This document shows positions 49,176 to 59,013 of a stretch of DNA of 64,000 nt, piece after piece. The notes under the pieces were generated by a model. The model did no database searches. It was not told where the DNA came from and saw only the letters and a program-made list of their open reading frames with translations. The position numbers and the translations under genes are program-made. The DNA is from Acinetobacter parvus DSM 16617 = CIP 108168. GTDB taxonomy: Bacteria > Pseudomonadota > Gammaproteobacteria > Pseudomonadales > Moraxellaceae. The DNA is taken from positions 1-64,000 of the forward strand of contig NZ_KB849212.1 of the NCBI RefSeq assembly GCF_000368025.1, given 5' to 3'. Numbering within the stretch: position 1 is the stretch's first letter; each line of letters begins with the position of its first letter.

Positions 49176-52100
49176 TTATTCCATATAAACCAGTGGTTCA
49201 CCACTATGTACGGTTTGCCCTGCTCTACAAATAATAGCTTTTACAATGCCATCTTCTTCTGCATAAACAGGAAGTTCCATTTTCATTGCTTCAATAATAG
49301 CAATAGTTTCACCTTTTTTAACCTCTTGACCATGTTCAACAAAAATTTTCCAGATATTACCTGTCATCGATGCATTTAATGATGCTAAATGACTGTAATC
49401 AGAGTGATTATTTTCTTGAATCTGTTCTTCAGGTTGAGCTGCAAACTCCTCTTTCCAGCGATCCACTTCAGTTGTGAATGCTTGTTGTTGCTTAGCTTTA
49501 AACTCGGCAATACTTTCAGCTTCATTCTCTAAGAATTTTACATAATCCGCATAATCGAACTCTGTTTCTTCAATCTTGATCTCAGCACGACCATTTTCAA
49601 AGTCAGCGCGCCATTGATTCAGTTCTTCTTCTGTCACCTCAAAATATTTGATTTGATCAAAGAATTGTAAGAACCATTGTTTATCACCAAATTGTTTGTT
49701 TTTCTTAAACTTGTTCCAAATTGGTAAAGTACGCCCTATCAATTGATAGCCGCCCGGTGAATCCATGCCGTAGATACACATGTACATACCACCAATCCCA
49801 ACCGTTCCCTCTGCGGTAAAGGTACGAGCTGGATTATATTTAGAACTGAGTAAACGATGACGTGGGTCAATCGGTACGGCACAAGGTGCTGTTAAATACA
49901 CATCACCCAATCCAAGAATTAAATAGTTTGCATCAAAAATAATATCTTTAACTTCATTTCGATCTGCTAAGCCATTAATGCGTTGGATAAAGTCAACGTT
50001 ATTTGGTAACCACGGTGCTTTAGAGCAAACACTTTCTTGATAGCGTTCAACAGCGCCTAAAGTGGCACTGTCTTCAAATGCCATCGGCAAATGTACGATA
50101 CGAGATGGGATTTTTAATTGGCTCAAATCGCCCATTTCTTCTTCAAGTTGAAGTAATTGAGCAATCAATTGTGATTGTGGAATCACTAAGCCATCGTATT
50201 TAATCTGTAATGAACGAACACCTGGTGACAGTTCCAATACGCCCGCAATTTTTGCATCACGAATCATTTGAATCAGTTGATGCACACGTAACCGTAAAGC
50301 CAAATCTAAAACGTTTTCACCATACTCTAAGAGAATATAACTATCACCTGCTTGGCGGTACACTGTTTTTGGCGACAATTCAGTTGGTTCACGTTGTGAC
50401 AAAATCGTACTGACAAGCTCTTGAATTGGCTCAATCGTTTCTACAACTTTGCTTGCTTCCGCGAAGTTTTGGATATTTTCAATTTGCTGACGTTCAAGTT
50501 CATTGGCTTGTTCAACCGTAATTGGATAAAAACGAATTTTATCATCGGCTTTTAGCTGTCCCACTTTCCAAAGTTCTGCTTTGGCAATCGTCACAGGACA
50601 AACAAAACCACCTAAACTTGGACCATCTTTTGCCAGAATTACAGGGAAATCGCCTGTAAAATTAATTGCGCCAATCGCATATTCACAATCATGGACATTG
50701 GATGGATGTAAACCTGCTTCACCACCATTTTCTCGTGCCCAGCTTGGTGTTGGTCCTGACAAACGCACACCTAAACGATTTGAATTAAAATGAACCGTCC
50801 ACTCTGATGCAAAAAACTCTTCTACATACTCAGGTTTAAAGAAATCTGGTGCGCCGTGCGGGCCATATAAAACCGCAATTTCCCATACATTACTATATTC
50901 AGGAATCAAGTCAGCCGACAACGCTTGCGGTTCGTCATGTGCAAGTGGCAATTCTGCACCAGCAAATGCTGGATCAACCATTTTAATCATGTCGCCGACA
51001 CGTAAAGTACGACCTGCATGACCACCAAAATTACCAAGCGCAAAGGTAGAGCGACTGCCCAAATATACTGGAACATCCAAACCATTTCGTACCGCTAAAT
51101 ATGTACGGCAACCTGATTCAACTTGACCGATTTTTAGAATTTGTCCTGCCTTAACTTCAACAGGTTGCCAAAAATCAATTTCCTGATCATCTAACAATGC
51201 AGTACAGCTTGCTCCTGCCAAAGCAATAATCGTATCTGTATGAAATTTTAAGGTTGGTCCAACTAAGGTAAACTCAAAACCTGCGGCTTTAGCATCATTT
51301 CCAACAATACGATTGGCAAGCTGAAATGCATAATCATCCATTGGACCTGATGGCGGTACACCAATATCCCAGTAACCTGTACGACCTGGATAATCTTGAA
51401 TCGAGCTGAGAGTGCCAGCCTGAATCACTTCAATCACATTTGGCGTGTAGTTGAAATCATCCAACATTCTTGTCCAAATTTGCATAGATTCAAAACGCTG
51501 ATCTGAAACGATGGCACGTGCATAATCCAAGTTGGTACTAATGCCATTTAAGCGAGTTTCCGCCAATATTGTTTTGAGTTTTTCAATCGCAGCCGCACGA
51601 TCATCAGCATGCACAATAATCTTGGCAATCATCGGATCAAAGTATTGAGAAATCTCTGTGCCCGTTTTTACCCAAGTATCAACCCGAATCCCCTCTGGGA
51701 ATGCAACCTCTGTCAGTACACCTGGACTTGGTTGGAAATTCTTCACAGGATCTTCGGCATAGACTCGTACTTCAATCGCTGCACCCTTCGGCTGAATATT
51801 ACTTAAATAGTCCCAGTCCAGTTCATCACCTGCTGCCACTTTCAGCATACATTCAATTAAGTCTAAACCTGTCACCATCTCAGTGACTGGATGCTCAACC
51901 TGTAAGCGTGTATTCACTTCTAGAAAATAGAACTCATCTCGATTGGCATCGTAAATAAACTCCACTGTTCCTGCACTACGATAATTAACGGATTTCCCCA
52001 GTTCTATGGCTGCTTGATGTAGTTTTTTTCGTGTCGCTTCAGGTAAATTTGCCGCAGGAGTTTCCTCTACTACTTTTTGGTTACGACGTTGCAAAGAACA

Positions 52101-52796
52101 ATCACGCTCACCAAAGGCAACGACTTGCCCTTTTCCATCACCAAAGATTTGTACTTCGACATGACGCGCTTTATCAATAAAGCATTCAATAAATACACCT
52201 GCATCCTTGAAAAACTGCTCGCCCAAACGTTTTACACTTTCGTAAGCATCGGTTAACGCTTGTGGCGTATCACAACGGGTCAAACCAATACCCCCACCGC
52301 CAGCGGTGCTTTTCAGCATAATTGGATAGCCAATACGATCTGCGGCAGTCAGTGCCTCTTCTAAACTATCCAGCAATCCTGTTCCTGGAGTCATCGGCAC
52401 ATCAGCAGCAGCAGCCAATTCACGAGCACGGTGTTTTAAACCAAATTCTAGAATTTGCTCAGCCGTTGGTCCCATAAAAGCAATATTATTTTCTTCACAA
52501 GCGCGAGAAAAATCAGCACTTTCAGAAAGAAAGCCATAACCAGGGAAGATTGCCTCAGCACCAGTTTGTTTAGCTGCCTGAATTAATTTTTCGATACTCA
52601 AATAAGTATCGGCTGGTTTTAAACCATCTAATCCAATCGCAATATCAGCATCTTCGACATGTTGTGCATAACGATCACTATCTGAATACACTGCAACACT
52701 GGTTACACCTAATTTTTTAAGGGTGCGAATCGCTCGAACAGCAATTTCACCACGGTTTGCAATAAGTACAGTTTTAAACATGATGATTTCCCCCAA
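49176..52796 (-). CDS. Urea carboxylase
   Basis: A 1206-residue biotin-dependent enzyme making allophanate from urea, ATP and bicarbonate. Order: biotin carboxylase (residues 5-450; GGGGIGLTRC, EVNTRLQVEHPVTE), carboxyltransferase-type AHS2/AHS1 domains (about 470-1080), and C-terminal biotinyl domain with EAMKMELP. No carboxyguanidine deiminase genes are adjacent, which argues for urea rather than guanidine as substrate. It ends the catalytic pair and is followed by the regulator. Confidence 0.92.
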   Translation of the reverse strand: MGEIIMFKTVLIANRGEIAVRAIRTLKKLGVTSVAVYSDSDRYAQHVEDADIAIGLDGLKPADTYLSIEKLIQAAKQTGAEAIFPGYGFLSESADFSRACEENNIAFMGPTAEQILEFGLKHRARELAAAADVPMTPGTGLLDSLEEALTAADRIGYPIMLKSTAGGGGIGLTRCDTPQALTDAYESVKRLGEQFFKDAGVFIECFIDKARHVEVQIFGDGKGQVVAFGERDCSLQRRNQKVVEETPAANLPEATRKKLHQAAIELGKSVNYRSAGTVEFIYDANRDEFYFLEVNTRLQVEHPVTEMVTGLDLIECMLKVAAGDELDWDYLSNIQPKGAAIEVRVYAEDPVKNFQPSPGVLTEVAFPEGIRVDTWVKTGTEISQYFDPMIAKIIVHADDRAAAIEKLKTILAETRLNGISTNLDYARAIVSDQRFESMQIWTRMLDDFNYTPNVIEVIQAGTLSSIQDYPGRTGYWDIGVPPSGPMDDYAFQLANRIVGNDAKAAGFEFTLVGPTLKFHTDTIIALAGASCTALLDDQEIDFWQPVEVKAGQILKIGQVESGCRTYLAVRNGLDVPVYLGSRSTFALGNFGGHAGRTLRVGDMIKMVDPAFAGAELPLAHDEPQALSADLIPEYSNVWEIAVLYGPHGAPDFFKPEYVEEFFASEWTVHFNSNRLGVRLSGPTPSWARENGGEAGLHPSNVHDCEYAIGAINFTGDFPVILAKDGPSLGGFVCPVTIAKAELWKVGQLKADDKIRFYPITVEQANELERQQIENIQNFAEASKVVETIEPIQELVSTILSQREPTELSPKTVYRQAGDSYILLEYGENVLDLALRLRVHQLIQMIRDAKIAGVLELSPGVRSLQIKYDGLVIPQSQLIAQLLQLEEEMGDLSQLKIPSRIVHLPMAFEDSATLGAVERYQESVCSKAPWLPNNVDFIQRINGLADRNEVKDIIFDANYLILGLGDVYLTAPCAVPIDPRHRLLSSKYNPARTFTAEGTVGIGGMYMCIYGMDSPGGYQLIGRTLPIWNKFKKNKQFGDKQWFLQFFDQIKYFEVTEEELNQWRADFENGRAEIKIEETEFDYADYVKFLENEAESIAEFKAKQQQAFTTEVDRWKEEFAAQPEEQIQENNHSDYSHLASLNASMTGNIWKIFVEHGQEVKKGETIAIIEAMKMELPVYAEEDGIVKAIICRAGQTVHSGEPLVYME

Positions 52797-54623
52797 TTAA
52801 TTCGCTGTGTTTGCTGCTTGGCTGTTACGATGCTGGATATAGGCTCTCCATCCACCAAAATGACTAATATTCTCTGCATCATCTATGCCATAAGGCTCAC
52901 AGATAAAACCTTTTACCCAGCGTCCATCTTCTAATTCGACATTGCCCATGCCTAAAGGTGTTGGAATCTCTGCCACAAATTCACCAAATCGAGCAGTAGG
53001 AACATCCCACAATTCAACAATGATGCTTTGTCCATCTTGCTGACGTGCTAAGCCAGGTTTCGGCGGAACTGTTCCATTCAAAGCATAAAGCGCATAGTTT
53101 TTAGACGTTGTTGTGGTTTCGATGTGCACGGCATTGCGTGTGGTGAGCTGAAAATTCAGCGGCATACCTGTTAGATGAGCACCAACGACTGCAACACGAA
53201 TATGATGCGGAGAAACAGATGTTACAGAACTTAAAGGCAGACTTTTATCCAATGCTCCTAATTTCAGTGCAAGATAGTTTTGCCATGCCTTACCAAAATG
53301 CACCAATGCCGCATCGTGCCAAGCTGGCGCAATTAGAGTGATTCCAAATGGTAAATGGTCAGCCCTAAATCCTGCTGGTAAAGCTAAAGCGCTCAAATCT
53401 GCCAAGTTGGTAAAGTTAGTGTAGGTTCCTAAACGAGCGTTATATTCAATCGGATTTTGTTGAAGCTGCTCAATGGAATAAATTGTAGGTGCGGTTGGAA
53501 CAATTAAGGCATCAAAGTCAGCCAGTCTTTGTTGGATTTTTCGAGCTAAATCTTGTTTTAAATACTCTGCATTGTAGGCATCCACCGCTGAATATTTTTC
53601 GCCGTTTTTAATAATGTCTAATACCGTTAGATCAAATGCATCAGGATTAGTTTGCAGTAAATATTCAACGGCTGCGGTACGTTCTGCCACCCAAGAACCT
53701 TGATAGAGTTGCACCGCCAGTTGCTCAAAGTCTGAAAAATCAATCTGGCTAATTTCAGCATTTAAACTTTGCAGTAATTGAACTGTTTGCTGAAATGCTT
53801 TTTCAGCCAGTTGATCGCCAAAGAAATTTAGTTCCTCTGGAATGGCAAATTTTAATTTGCTAGAGAAATGCGCTGGAACATTCTTTGGATGTTTACGTGA
53901 ATAACTATCCAATGGATCATAGGTTTCTAAAACATTTGCAACCAAGTCTGCATCTGCAACGGTTAAAGCAAAGATCGAAATACAATCTAGACTTTTACAT
54001 GCAGGCAATAAACCACGATTTGAAAACCGCCCTTTAGTTGGTTTGAGCCCCACAATATTGTTAAACGCTGCAGGTACACGTCCAGAACCTGCAGTATCTG
54101 TGGCTAATGCAAAAGGGACAAATCCACGAGCAACCACACTTGCTGAGCCAGAGCTTGATCCACCACTGATATATTCAGGTTTAAAACTGTTTGGTACTGC
54201 ACCAAAAGGTGAACGCGTTCCCACCAAACCCGTTGCAAACTGATCAAGGTTGGTTTTACCAATTACAATCGCACCCGCTTGCTTCAACAAACGCACTGTT
54301 TCCGCATCTTGCTCTGCAATTGTGGTTAAAGCCTTGCAAGCTGCGGTGGTTGCAAAACCAGACACATCAATATTATCTTTCACTGCAAATGGAATTCCAT
54401 ACAATGGAAATTGCTTGTGTAAATTTTCAGTATCTTTCGTTAAAAGATTTAAAGCCTGAATTTGCTGTTCAATCTGCGCTACTGTGGCAATCGAAATCCA
54501 CGCATTATCTTGAGGATCAATTGATGCAACTAAATCTTTTAAAGTATTAAGTTGGATTTCTTTTTTTGAATAAGCTGTTTGCCATTCTGAAATTGTCCAG
54601 CCTAAAGTTTTTATTTCATACAT
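52797..54623 (-). CDS. Allophanate hydrolase
   Basis: A 608-residue amidase-signature enzyme splitting allophanate into ammonium and CO2. The Ser-cisSer-Lys triad is visible: GKTNLDQFATG (near Lys), YISGGSSSGSASVVA and TDTAGSGRVPAAF. A C-terminal domain (RVAVVGAHLTGMPLNFQL to FGGWRAYIQH) is typical of AtzF/DUR1,2-type allophanate hydrolases. The first gene of the operon, adjoining the carboxylase with no gap. Confidence 0.93.
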   Translation of the reverse strand: MYEIKTLGWTISEWQTAYSKKEIQLNTLKDLVASIDPQDNAWISIATVAQIEQQIQALNLLTKDTENLHKQFPLYGIPFAVKDNIDVSGFATTAACKALTTIAEQDAETVRLLKQAGAIVIGKTNLDQFATGLVGTRSPFGAVPNSFKPEYISGGSSSGSASVVARGFVPFALATDTAGSGRVPAAFNNIVGLKPTKGRFSNRGLLPACKSLDCISIFALTVADADLVANVLETYDPLDSYSRKHPKNVPAHFSSKLKFAIPEELNFFGDQLAEKAFQQTVQLLQSLNAEISQIDFSDFEQLAVQLYQGSWVAERTAAVEYLLQTNPDAFDLTVLDIIKNGEKYSAVDAYNAEYLKQDLARKIQQRLADFDALIVPTAPTIYSIEQLQQNPIEYNARLGTYTNFTNLADLSALALPAGFRADHLPFGITLIAPAWHDAALVHFGKAWQNYLALKLGALDKSLPLSSVTSVSPHHIRVAVVGAHLTGMPLNFQLTTRNAVHIETTTTSKNYALYALNGTVPPKPGLARQQDGQSIIVELWDVPTARFGEFVAEIPTPLGMGNVELEDGRWVKGFICEPYGIDDAENISHFGGWRAYIQHRNSQAANTAN

Positions 54624-54637
54624 TTTATGAATCCTAT

Positions 54638-54649
54638 CTTGTATACAAG
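54638..54649. promoter_or_regulatory. GntR-type operator of the urea operon
   Basis: CTTGTATACAAG is a perfect 12-bp palindrome, 14 bases before the allophanate hydrolase ATG and just downstream of the predicted transcription start. The GntR consensus is a palindrome of NTGTNNACAN form. It is probably bound by the regulator at the operon end. Confidence 0.7.
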
Positions 54650-54663
54650 TTTGGATGAATCAA

Positions 54664-54679
54664 AGCATAAAATGTGCCA
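54664..54679 (-). promoter_or_regulatory. Sigma-54-type promoter of the urea operon
   Basis: On the minus strand, TGGCACATTTTATGCT has the TGGCAC block and GC 10 bases after GG. The start point would fall near 54653, immediately before the palindromic operator. Nitrogen-limitation control fits the function. Confidence 0.7.
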
Positions 54680-54889
54680 GATACATTTTTTATTATAAAT
54701 TAATAACTTATTTTTTTATTTAATTGATTTTTGATGAATAGATTTAGCTTTGGTGCCAAAACGGCTTCATTTTAATGCCTATGCCCCATAAATCAGCATA
54801 AGATTATTTAGGTGATTTTAAATAGCTGGATAATTCTTGAAAATCATGTTCAATTGCTTTGGCTGCCTGCTGTTCTCCTCTTTTTATAA

Positions 54890-55474
54890 TTAAACCAAGC
54901 CAATTTGTTGAAAGAACTGTTTGTAAATGTCCGCTTTTTTTTCCAGTGCCAATGGATAGGCCCGTGATGATGAAGGCAACCGATATAAGCTTAGCTCACG
55001 ATTATCATAACCCACCTTTACCGATTGACCGATCATGGGCTTGATAGGCTGATCTGGAAAATGCTGCATCAGCGTATCTGTAGCCTTGTCTCCCGTTGTC
55101 ATAATGGTATTACACATTGGTATTTGCTCAAGCAAAGCTGACAAATCGGTTGGAGTCACAATTTCCAGGAACTTGTCTGAGGCATTGCCCTGCAAGCGTT
55201 TAATTTGATAGGCCGTATCAAATATCCCAATTCCAATTTGGGACAAAAACTCACGGATTTGACTTTCCTTAAAATTTTTATTGGGTAAATCTAAAAAGTG
55301 GTTTTTATCACTGAAAAAAATCAGGCCAAATATTCTCCACATATCATTTTGATAGTTTGGATAGTAGAAGTTCATCTTCCACCGATTCTGGGGTGGTGGA
55401 AAACTCCCCAGCATCAGCAGTTTTGCATTACCAGGCAAAAATGGAGTGAGTGGATGGGTTTCTATTTCTATCAT
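54890..55474 (-). CDS. Uracil-DNA glycosylase-fold protein (deoxyinosine glycosylase type)
   Basis: A 194-residue single-domain protein of the UDG superfamily. LLMLGSFPPP, NFYYPNYQNDMWRIFGLIF, TTGDKATDTL and a C-terminal LPSSSRAYPLALEKKADIYK are consistent with the HDG/family 6 type, which removes hypoxanthine or related bases from DNA. The upstream spacing (54624-54889) is otherwise empty except for the urea-operon promoter. Substrate preference is inferred from family resemblance only. Confidence 0.75.
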   Translation of the reverse strand: MIEIETHPLTPFLPGNAKLLMLGSFPPPQNRWKMNFYYPNYQNDMWRIFGLIFFSDKNHFLDLPNKNFKESQIREFLSQIGIGIFDTAYQIKRLQGNASDKFLEIVTPTDLSALLEQIPMCNTIMTTGDKATDTLMQHFPDQPIKPMIGQSVKVGYDNRELSLYRLPSSSRAYPLALEKKADIYKQFFQQIGLV

Positions 55475-56119
55475 CGTGCCGCTAAAAAATACCTATTCAC
55501 TAATAATTTAAGCAGCTCAGGATGCAAATTACTACGATAAACATCACCTTTCTATCTCTTAGTGTTGATTATCATATCTGCATCAAATTCGCCCCACTTC
55601 AAAATAAGAAATTAAATTCTTGTCAAACTGCTTGAGTTGTCACGATTTCCCCACGAACCACTTGCCCACACGTCACCATTGTCTAAACATTAAATCCTGT
55701 TTTTAAGTTATTGTTTAAGTGGGGATATTTTTACTAGAGAAAATTATGATAACTTTTTCTGGGATGAATTGTTACAGTAGAATGCTTTCTAAAAATTTTG
55801 ACAAAAACATATCAAAGGAAGAAACAGTTATGGATTCTGGATTGATCACACTGTTCTTGCCAATTGCCTTAGCAATTGTTATGGCTGGAATAAAGAAGTT
55901 TTGACTAGTTAATTTTCAAATTCAATTTTAAAAACAGCGCATTAATGGATCCGCTGTCTTTATTTCTTTATTGATAATAAACAAGACATTGATATTTAAT
56001 AATTGATTTAAATTTATGAGATAGTTTTATTCTGCAAATTTTTAAAATTCACTTAGGCTATTTATAATCGAACTAAAAAGAAACCTTATTGCAAAAATAA
56101 GGCTTCTTTGCGAATCAGC
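55475..56119. other. Intergenic region with a transporter gene remnant
   Basis: A short frame at 55830-55904 (MDSGLITLFLPIALAIVMAG, then IKKF and stop) has AAGGAAG upstream. The N-terminus matches how bile acid:Na+ symporter family proteins start, so it is likely the 5-prime remnant of such a gene, though a genuine 24-residue membrane peptide is possible. The rest of this 645-base stretch has no supported gene. A stem-loop (CCTTATT/AATAAGG near 56083-56103) is a terminator for the minus-strand gene at 56120. Confidence 0.45.
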
Positions 56120-56992
56120 TTAGGACTTGAAATAATTTAATGGTAATTTCAAATAACGTATTCCATTGGATTCTGGTTCAGGAAAACGTCCTGCATCCAT
56201 ATTGATTTGTATGGAAGGTAGAATCAATTTGGGCATTGTTAATGTCGCATCACGCGCCTGACGCATATGCACGAAATCCTGTTTAGCTGTTTTGGCATTT
56301 AAATGAATATTTCCATGCTTTTGTGCTTGAATACTGGTTTCACACACAAACTCAGTTCTCCCATCAGGCTTATAATCATGGCAAAGAAAAACGCGAGTCT
56401 GTTCAGGTAACTTATAAAGCTGCTGCACAGAATCATATAAGACTTCCGCACTCCCCTTTGGAAAGTCACAGCGTGCTGTCCCATAATCAGGCATAAACAA
56501 TGTATCACCCACAAAAACTGCATCGCCAACCACATAACTTAGACAGGCTGGCGTATGACCTGGTGTTGGAATATTGTAGGCATCCAACTCACCAATTTTA
56601 AAATGCTCATGATCCTTAAACAAATAATCAAAGGTTTGATGGGTATTAAAATATTTAAGATCAATATGATAGATTGCACTAAAAGTTTCCTGCACAATCG
56701 CGATCTTTTCACTCATGGCAATTCTGCCACCTACCCTGCTTTTTAAATACTGAGAAGCGGTTAAATGATCCGCATGAACATGAGTTTCTAAAATCCACTC
56801 CACCTTAAGCTGATTTTCTTCAATGTATTGAATAACTTCATCTGCACCCTGAGTCGATGTTGAGGCAGATGCCGCATCATAATTCAACACACTGTCAATT
56901 ATTGCACAAACCTGTGTACCTGGATCAGTGACCACATAACTGAACGTATTAGTCTTTTGGTCAAAAAAAGCCTTGACTTGAGGATGTTGCAT
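56120..56992 (-). CDS. Metallo-beta-lactamase-fold sulfur protein, Blh/persulfide dioxygenase-like
   Basis: A 290-residue MBL-fold protein with THVHADHLTASQYL, GHTPACLSY and VFVGDTLFMPDYG, the metal-ligand motifs of ETHE1/Blh-like persulfide dioxygenases. It is downstream of the two YeeE-type genes in one operon. This combination is known as a sulfide-detoxification module, often under an ArsR (BigR) repressor, which is not seen here. Role in oxidising glutathione persulfide is inferred. Confidence 0.85.
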   Translation of the reverse strand: MQHPQVKAFFDQKTNTFSYVVTDPGTQVCAIIDSVLNYDAASASTSTQGADEVIQYIEENQLKVEWILETHVHADHLTASQYLKSRVGGRIAMSEKIAIVQETFSAIYHIDLKYFNTHQTFDYLFKDHEHFKIGELDAYNIPTPGHTPACLSYVVGDAVFVGDTLFMPDYGTARCDFPKGSAEVLYDSVQQLYKLPEQTRVFLCHDYKPDGRTEFVCETSIQAQKHGNIHLNAKTAKQDFVHMRQARDATLTMPKLILPSIQINMDAGRFPEPESNGIRYLKLPLNYFKS

Positions 56993-57003
56993 AAGTATAT
57001 CTC

Positions 57004-57414
57004 CTATCGTTCAGCCCATAAGCGATGTATAAACATTCCAAACATCATTGCAGCAATAAAATACCAGGCTTGTGAATAACCCAGTCCAATTAAAGTAATT
57101 GCAGGTGCTGGACAAATACCTGCAATTCCCCAGCCGATACCGAACAGTACAGCCCCAATCATCAGTTTTTGGTCAATTTGGTTATTGTTGGGTAATAGCA
57201 TCGTTTCACCCAATAAAGTTTTAGGATGTCGAATGGCTTTTTGAAATGGAATGATTGCCACCGCAATTGCACCAATCATGACAAACATCAGGCTAATATC
57301 CCAATCGCCGAACACATCCAGAAAACCCAATACCTTTGCAGGGTTTGACATGCCTGAGACCATTAAACCTAAAGCGAATAAACCACCAAACAGGAAAGCA
57401 AACAGGTTTTTCAT
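57004..57414 (-). CDS. YeeE/YedE (DUF6691) family membrane protein
   Basis: A 136-residue protein with about four helices. FGIGWGIAGICPAPAITLIG contains the conserved cysteine-proline motif of this sulfur-compound transporter family. The start at 57414 overlaps the upstream partner by ATGA; an apparent longer frame to 57522 only re-reads that gene. It forms the second half of a split YeeE transporter. Confidence 0.88.
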   Translation of the reverse strand: MKNLFAFLFGGLFALGLMVSGMSNPAKVLGFLDVFGDWDISLMFVMIGAIAVAIIPFQKAIRHPKTLLGETMLLPNNNQIDQKLMIGAVLFGIGWGIAGICPAPAITLIGLGYSQAWYFIAAMMFGMFIHRLWAER

Positions 57415-57833
57415 GAATGGACTCCTATGACATGACGCACAAGATAGACGGTGATCATTCCTGCAAGCATGAATGTCACCGTTGCAATAATTGAGCGTAG
57501 AGACAATCGGCTGATACCACAAATACCATGCCCACTGGTACAGCCCGAACCTAAACGTGTTCCAAAGCCAACCAAAAGCCCTGCTACAATTAAAGTGAAT
57601 GGCGAGGATTCAATGATAATTTCAGGCTTTACAAATAACTGGTAAATAAACGGTGTGAGAAATAACCCAAGTAAAAACCAAAGTGCTGGATTCCCACTCA
57701 GAGACTTTGGTTGTAATAACTGGGCAAGTAAACCACTCATACCTGCAATACGACCATTGATATATAAATAGCCCACAACGGCAATGCCCAAAACTCCACC
57801 ACCGATCAATGCTAAGAGAATACCAGACATCAT
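57411..57833 (-). CDS. YeeE/YedE family transporter half
   Basis: A 140-residue membrane protein with about four helices and the conserved cysteine motif GSGCTSGHGICGISRLSLRS. With the next gene it builds a complete YeeE-like channel, probably for thiosulfate or other sulfur species. It is the first gene of the three-gene sulfur unit. The upstream region to 57933 is AT-rich with an imperfect ATAATAT-type symmetry, a possible operator. Confidence 0.88.
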   Translation of the reverse strand: MMSGILLALIGGGVLGIAVVGYLYINGRIAGMSGLLAQLLQPKSLSGNPALWFLLGLFLTPFIYQLFVKPEIIIESSPFTLIVAGLLVGFGTRLGSGCTSGHGICGISRLSLRSIIATVTFMLAGMITVYLVRHVIGVHS

Positions 57834-57933
57834 TACACCATATAATATTATATGTTTTTATATTATGTTAATTAGGTGATAAAGCAAAGTTATTTTTTAC
57901 GCATCTTTTAACCAATTGATTATTAGTATGTAA

Positions 57934-58677
57934 TTAAAAATCAGATAGAACTTTTTCGACAAACCAAAGTGGAAATTCAGTCATATTCTCATTAAGTTTT
58001 AACACTTCGGCTTGTTCAATTTCCGCTAGAAAAGCAGCCTTTTCACCATCAGATGAATTATCAAATAAATAAGTTCGATCTGTGACTTCGACTGCTTGCA
58101 TAAGCAGATCCAGGCTACGATAATAGCGATCACGAATCTTTTGTTCTGGTACAGGATGCCCACCTATACTTACCCGATAGTGGACACGTGCGATATTAAT
58201 TTCAGGATTCACTGTTGCAACATAATATAAATATGTTTTAAACCCTTGTTCTTGTGCATCTTTTAAAAATTCAACTTTACTGATGTGAGACATTACCGTC
58301 TCAAAAGTAAAACTGATCTTTAATCTTAAAAATTCTAAACGAATAAAATCAATGATTCGGGCTGCAAGATAAGAATCGACATCAACTTTTGCAAAAAGGA
58401 TTTGTCTCTCGGCAAATAATTCAGGTTCCTGACTCAATAAATCACATATTTGTTGATTTATCTTTTTCTTTTTGGTCTTTAAAAAATCAATGAGTTTTTC
58501 GACATCCAGCAACTCATGATAACTATTCAGATCAAGAATTTGTGTTTGATTTAAAACTTTTTCAAGCTCATCTGCATTTAAATATGCCCCAATATGTCGG
58601 GGCAATAAATAGTCCTTGATGGTACTTTTTCCAGAACCATTTGGTCCTGCAAACATACGAATACGTGGCTGTCGCAT
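57934..58677 (-). CDS. Zeta-toxin-like kinase
   Basis: A 247-residue P-loop protein: RMFAGPNGSGKSTIKDYLL with Walker A, then YLNADELEKVL and a later FTFETVMSH segment. These are hallmarks of zeta-type toxins, which phosphorylate UDP-N-acetylglucosamine. It pairs with the small gene 4 bases upstream. A host nucleotide kinase role is the alternative. The C-terminal end differs in length from PezT. Confidence 0.85.
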   Translation of the reverse strand: MRQPRIRMFAGPNGSGKSTIKDYLLPRHIGAYLNADELEKVLNQTQILDLNSYHELLDVEKLIDFLKTKKKKINQQICDLLSQEPELFAERQILFAKVDVDSYLAARIIDFIRLEFLRLKISFTFETVMSHISKVEFLKDAQEQGFKTYLYYVATVNPEINIARVHYRVSIGGHPVPEQKIRDRYYRSLDLLMQAVEVTDRTYLFDNSSDGEKAAFLAEIEQAEVLKLNENMTEFPLWFVEKVLSDF

Positions 58678-58681
58678 ATTT

Positions 58682-58936
58682 CTAAACAGTCACAGACTTT
58701 TTCTTACGTTTGAAGATACGTTGAGAAGTTGCAAGTGATTGATACGATGTTGAAAGATCTTGTAGTACTTTGATCTCACCATTAGGGAACCGCTTTAACA
58801 ATTGACGATCTTTTACATAAACAACTTCAGAACATTCACTTGCCTGCTTAAAGGCATTGCGAAACGCTTGTACAGCAAGGTCAGGAAGATGATCTTCTTC
58901 TTGCATACTCATTTGCATGATTGTAAAAGCTGTCAT
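58682..58936 (-). CDS. Probable antitoxin of the zeta-type pair
   Basis: An 84-residue protein starting MTAFTIMQMSMQEEDHLPDL. It has an acidic front and helix (DLAVQAFRNAFKQA), and a basic C-terminus (RIFKRKKKSVTV) that could bind DNA. GGAGGAG precedes the ATG. The sequence differs from epsilon/PezA, so the antitoxin role is inferred from the adjacent toxin-like gene and size. Confidence 0.7.
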   Translation of the reverse strand: MTAFTIMQMSMQEEDHLPDLAVQAFRNAFKQASECSEVVYVKDRQLLKRFPNGEIKVLQDLSTSYQSLATSQRIFKRKKKSVTV

Positions 58937-59013
58937 TGATGACTCCTCCGCAAGATTGCGCTTATAACTATACTAACATAAATGCTCATTTTGTCCATTT
59001 TTACAGCTTGGCA

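Noticed and set aside
54624..54800. Guanidine riboswitch before the urea/allophanate operon
   Set aside because: The conserved guanidine-I motifs are not seen in this AT-rich leader, and carboxyguanidine deiminase genes are absent.
57004..57522. 172-residue reading of the second YeeE gene
   Set aside because: The extra head only re-reads the end of the preceding gene in another frame; the ATG at 57414 with ATGA overlap is the natural start.
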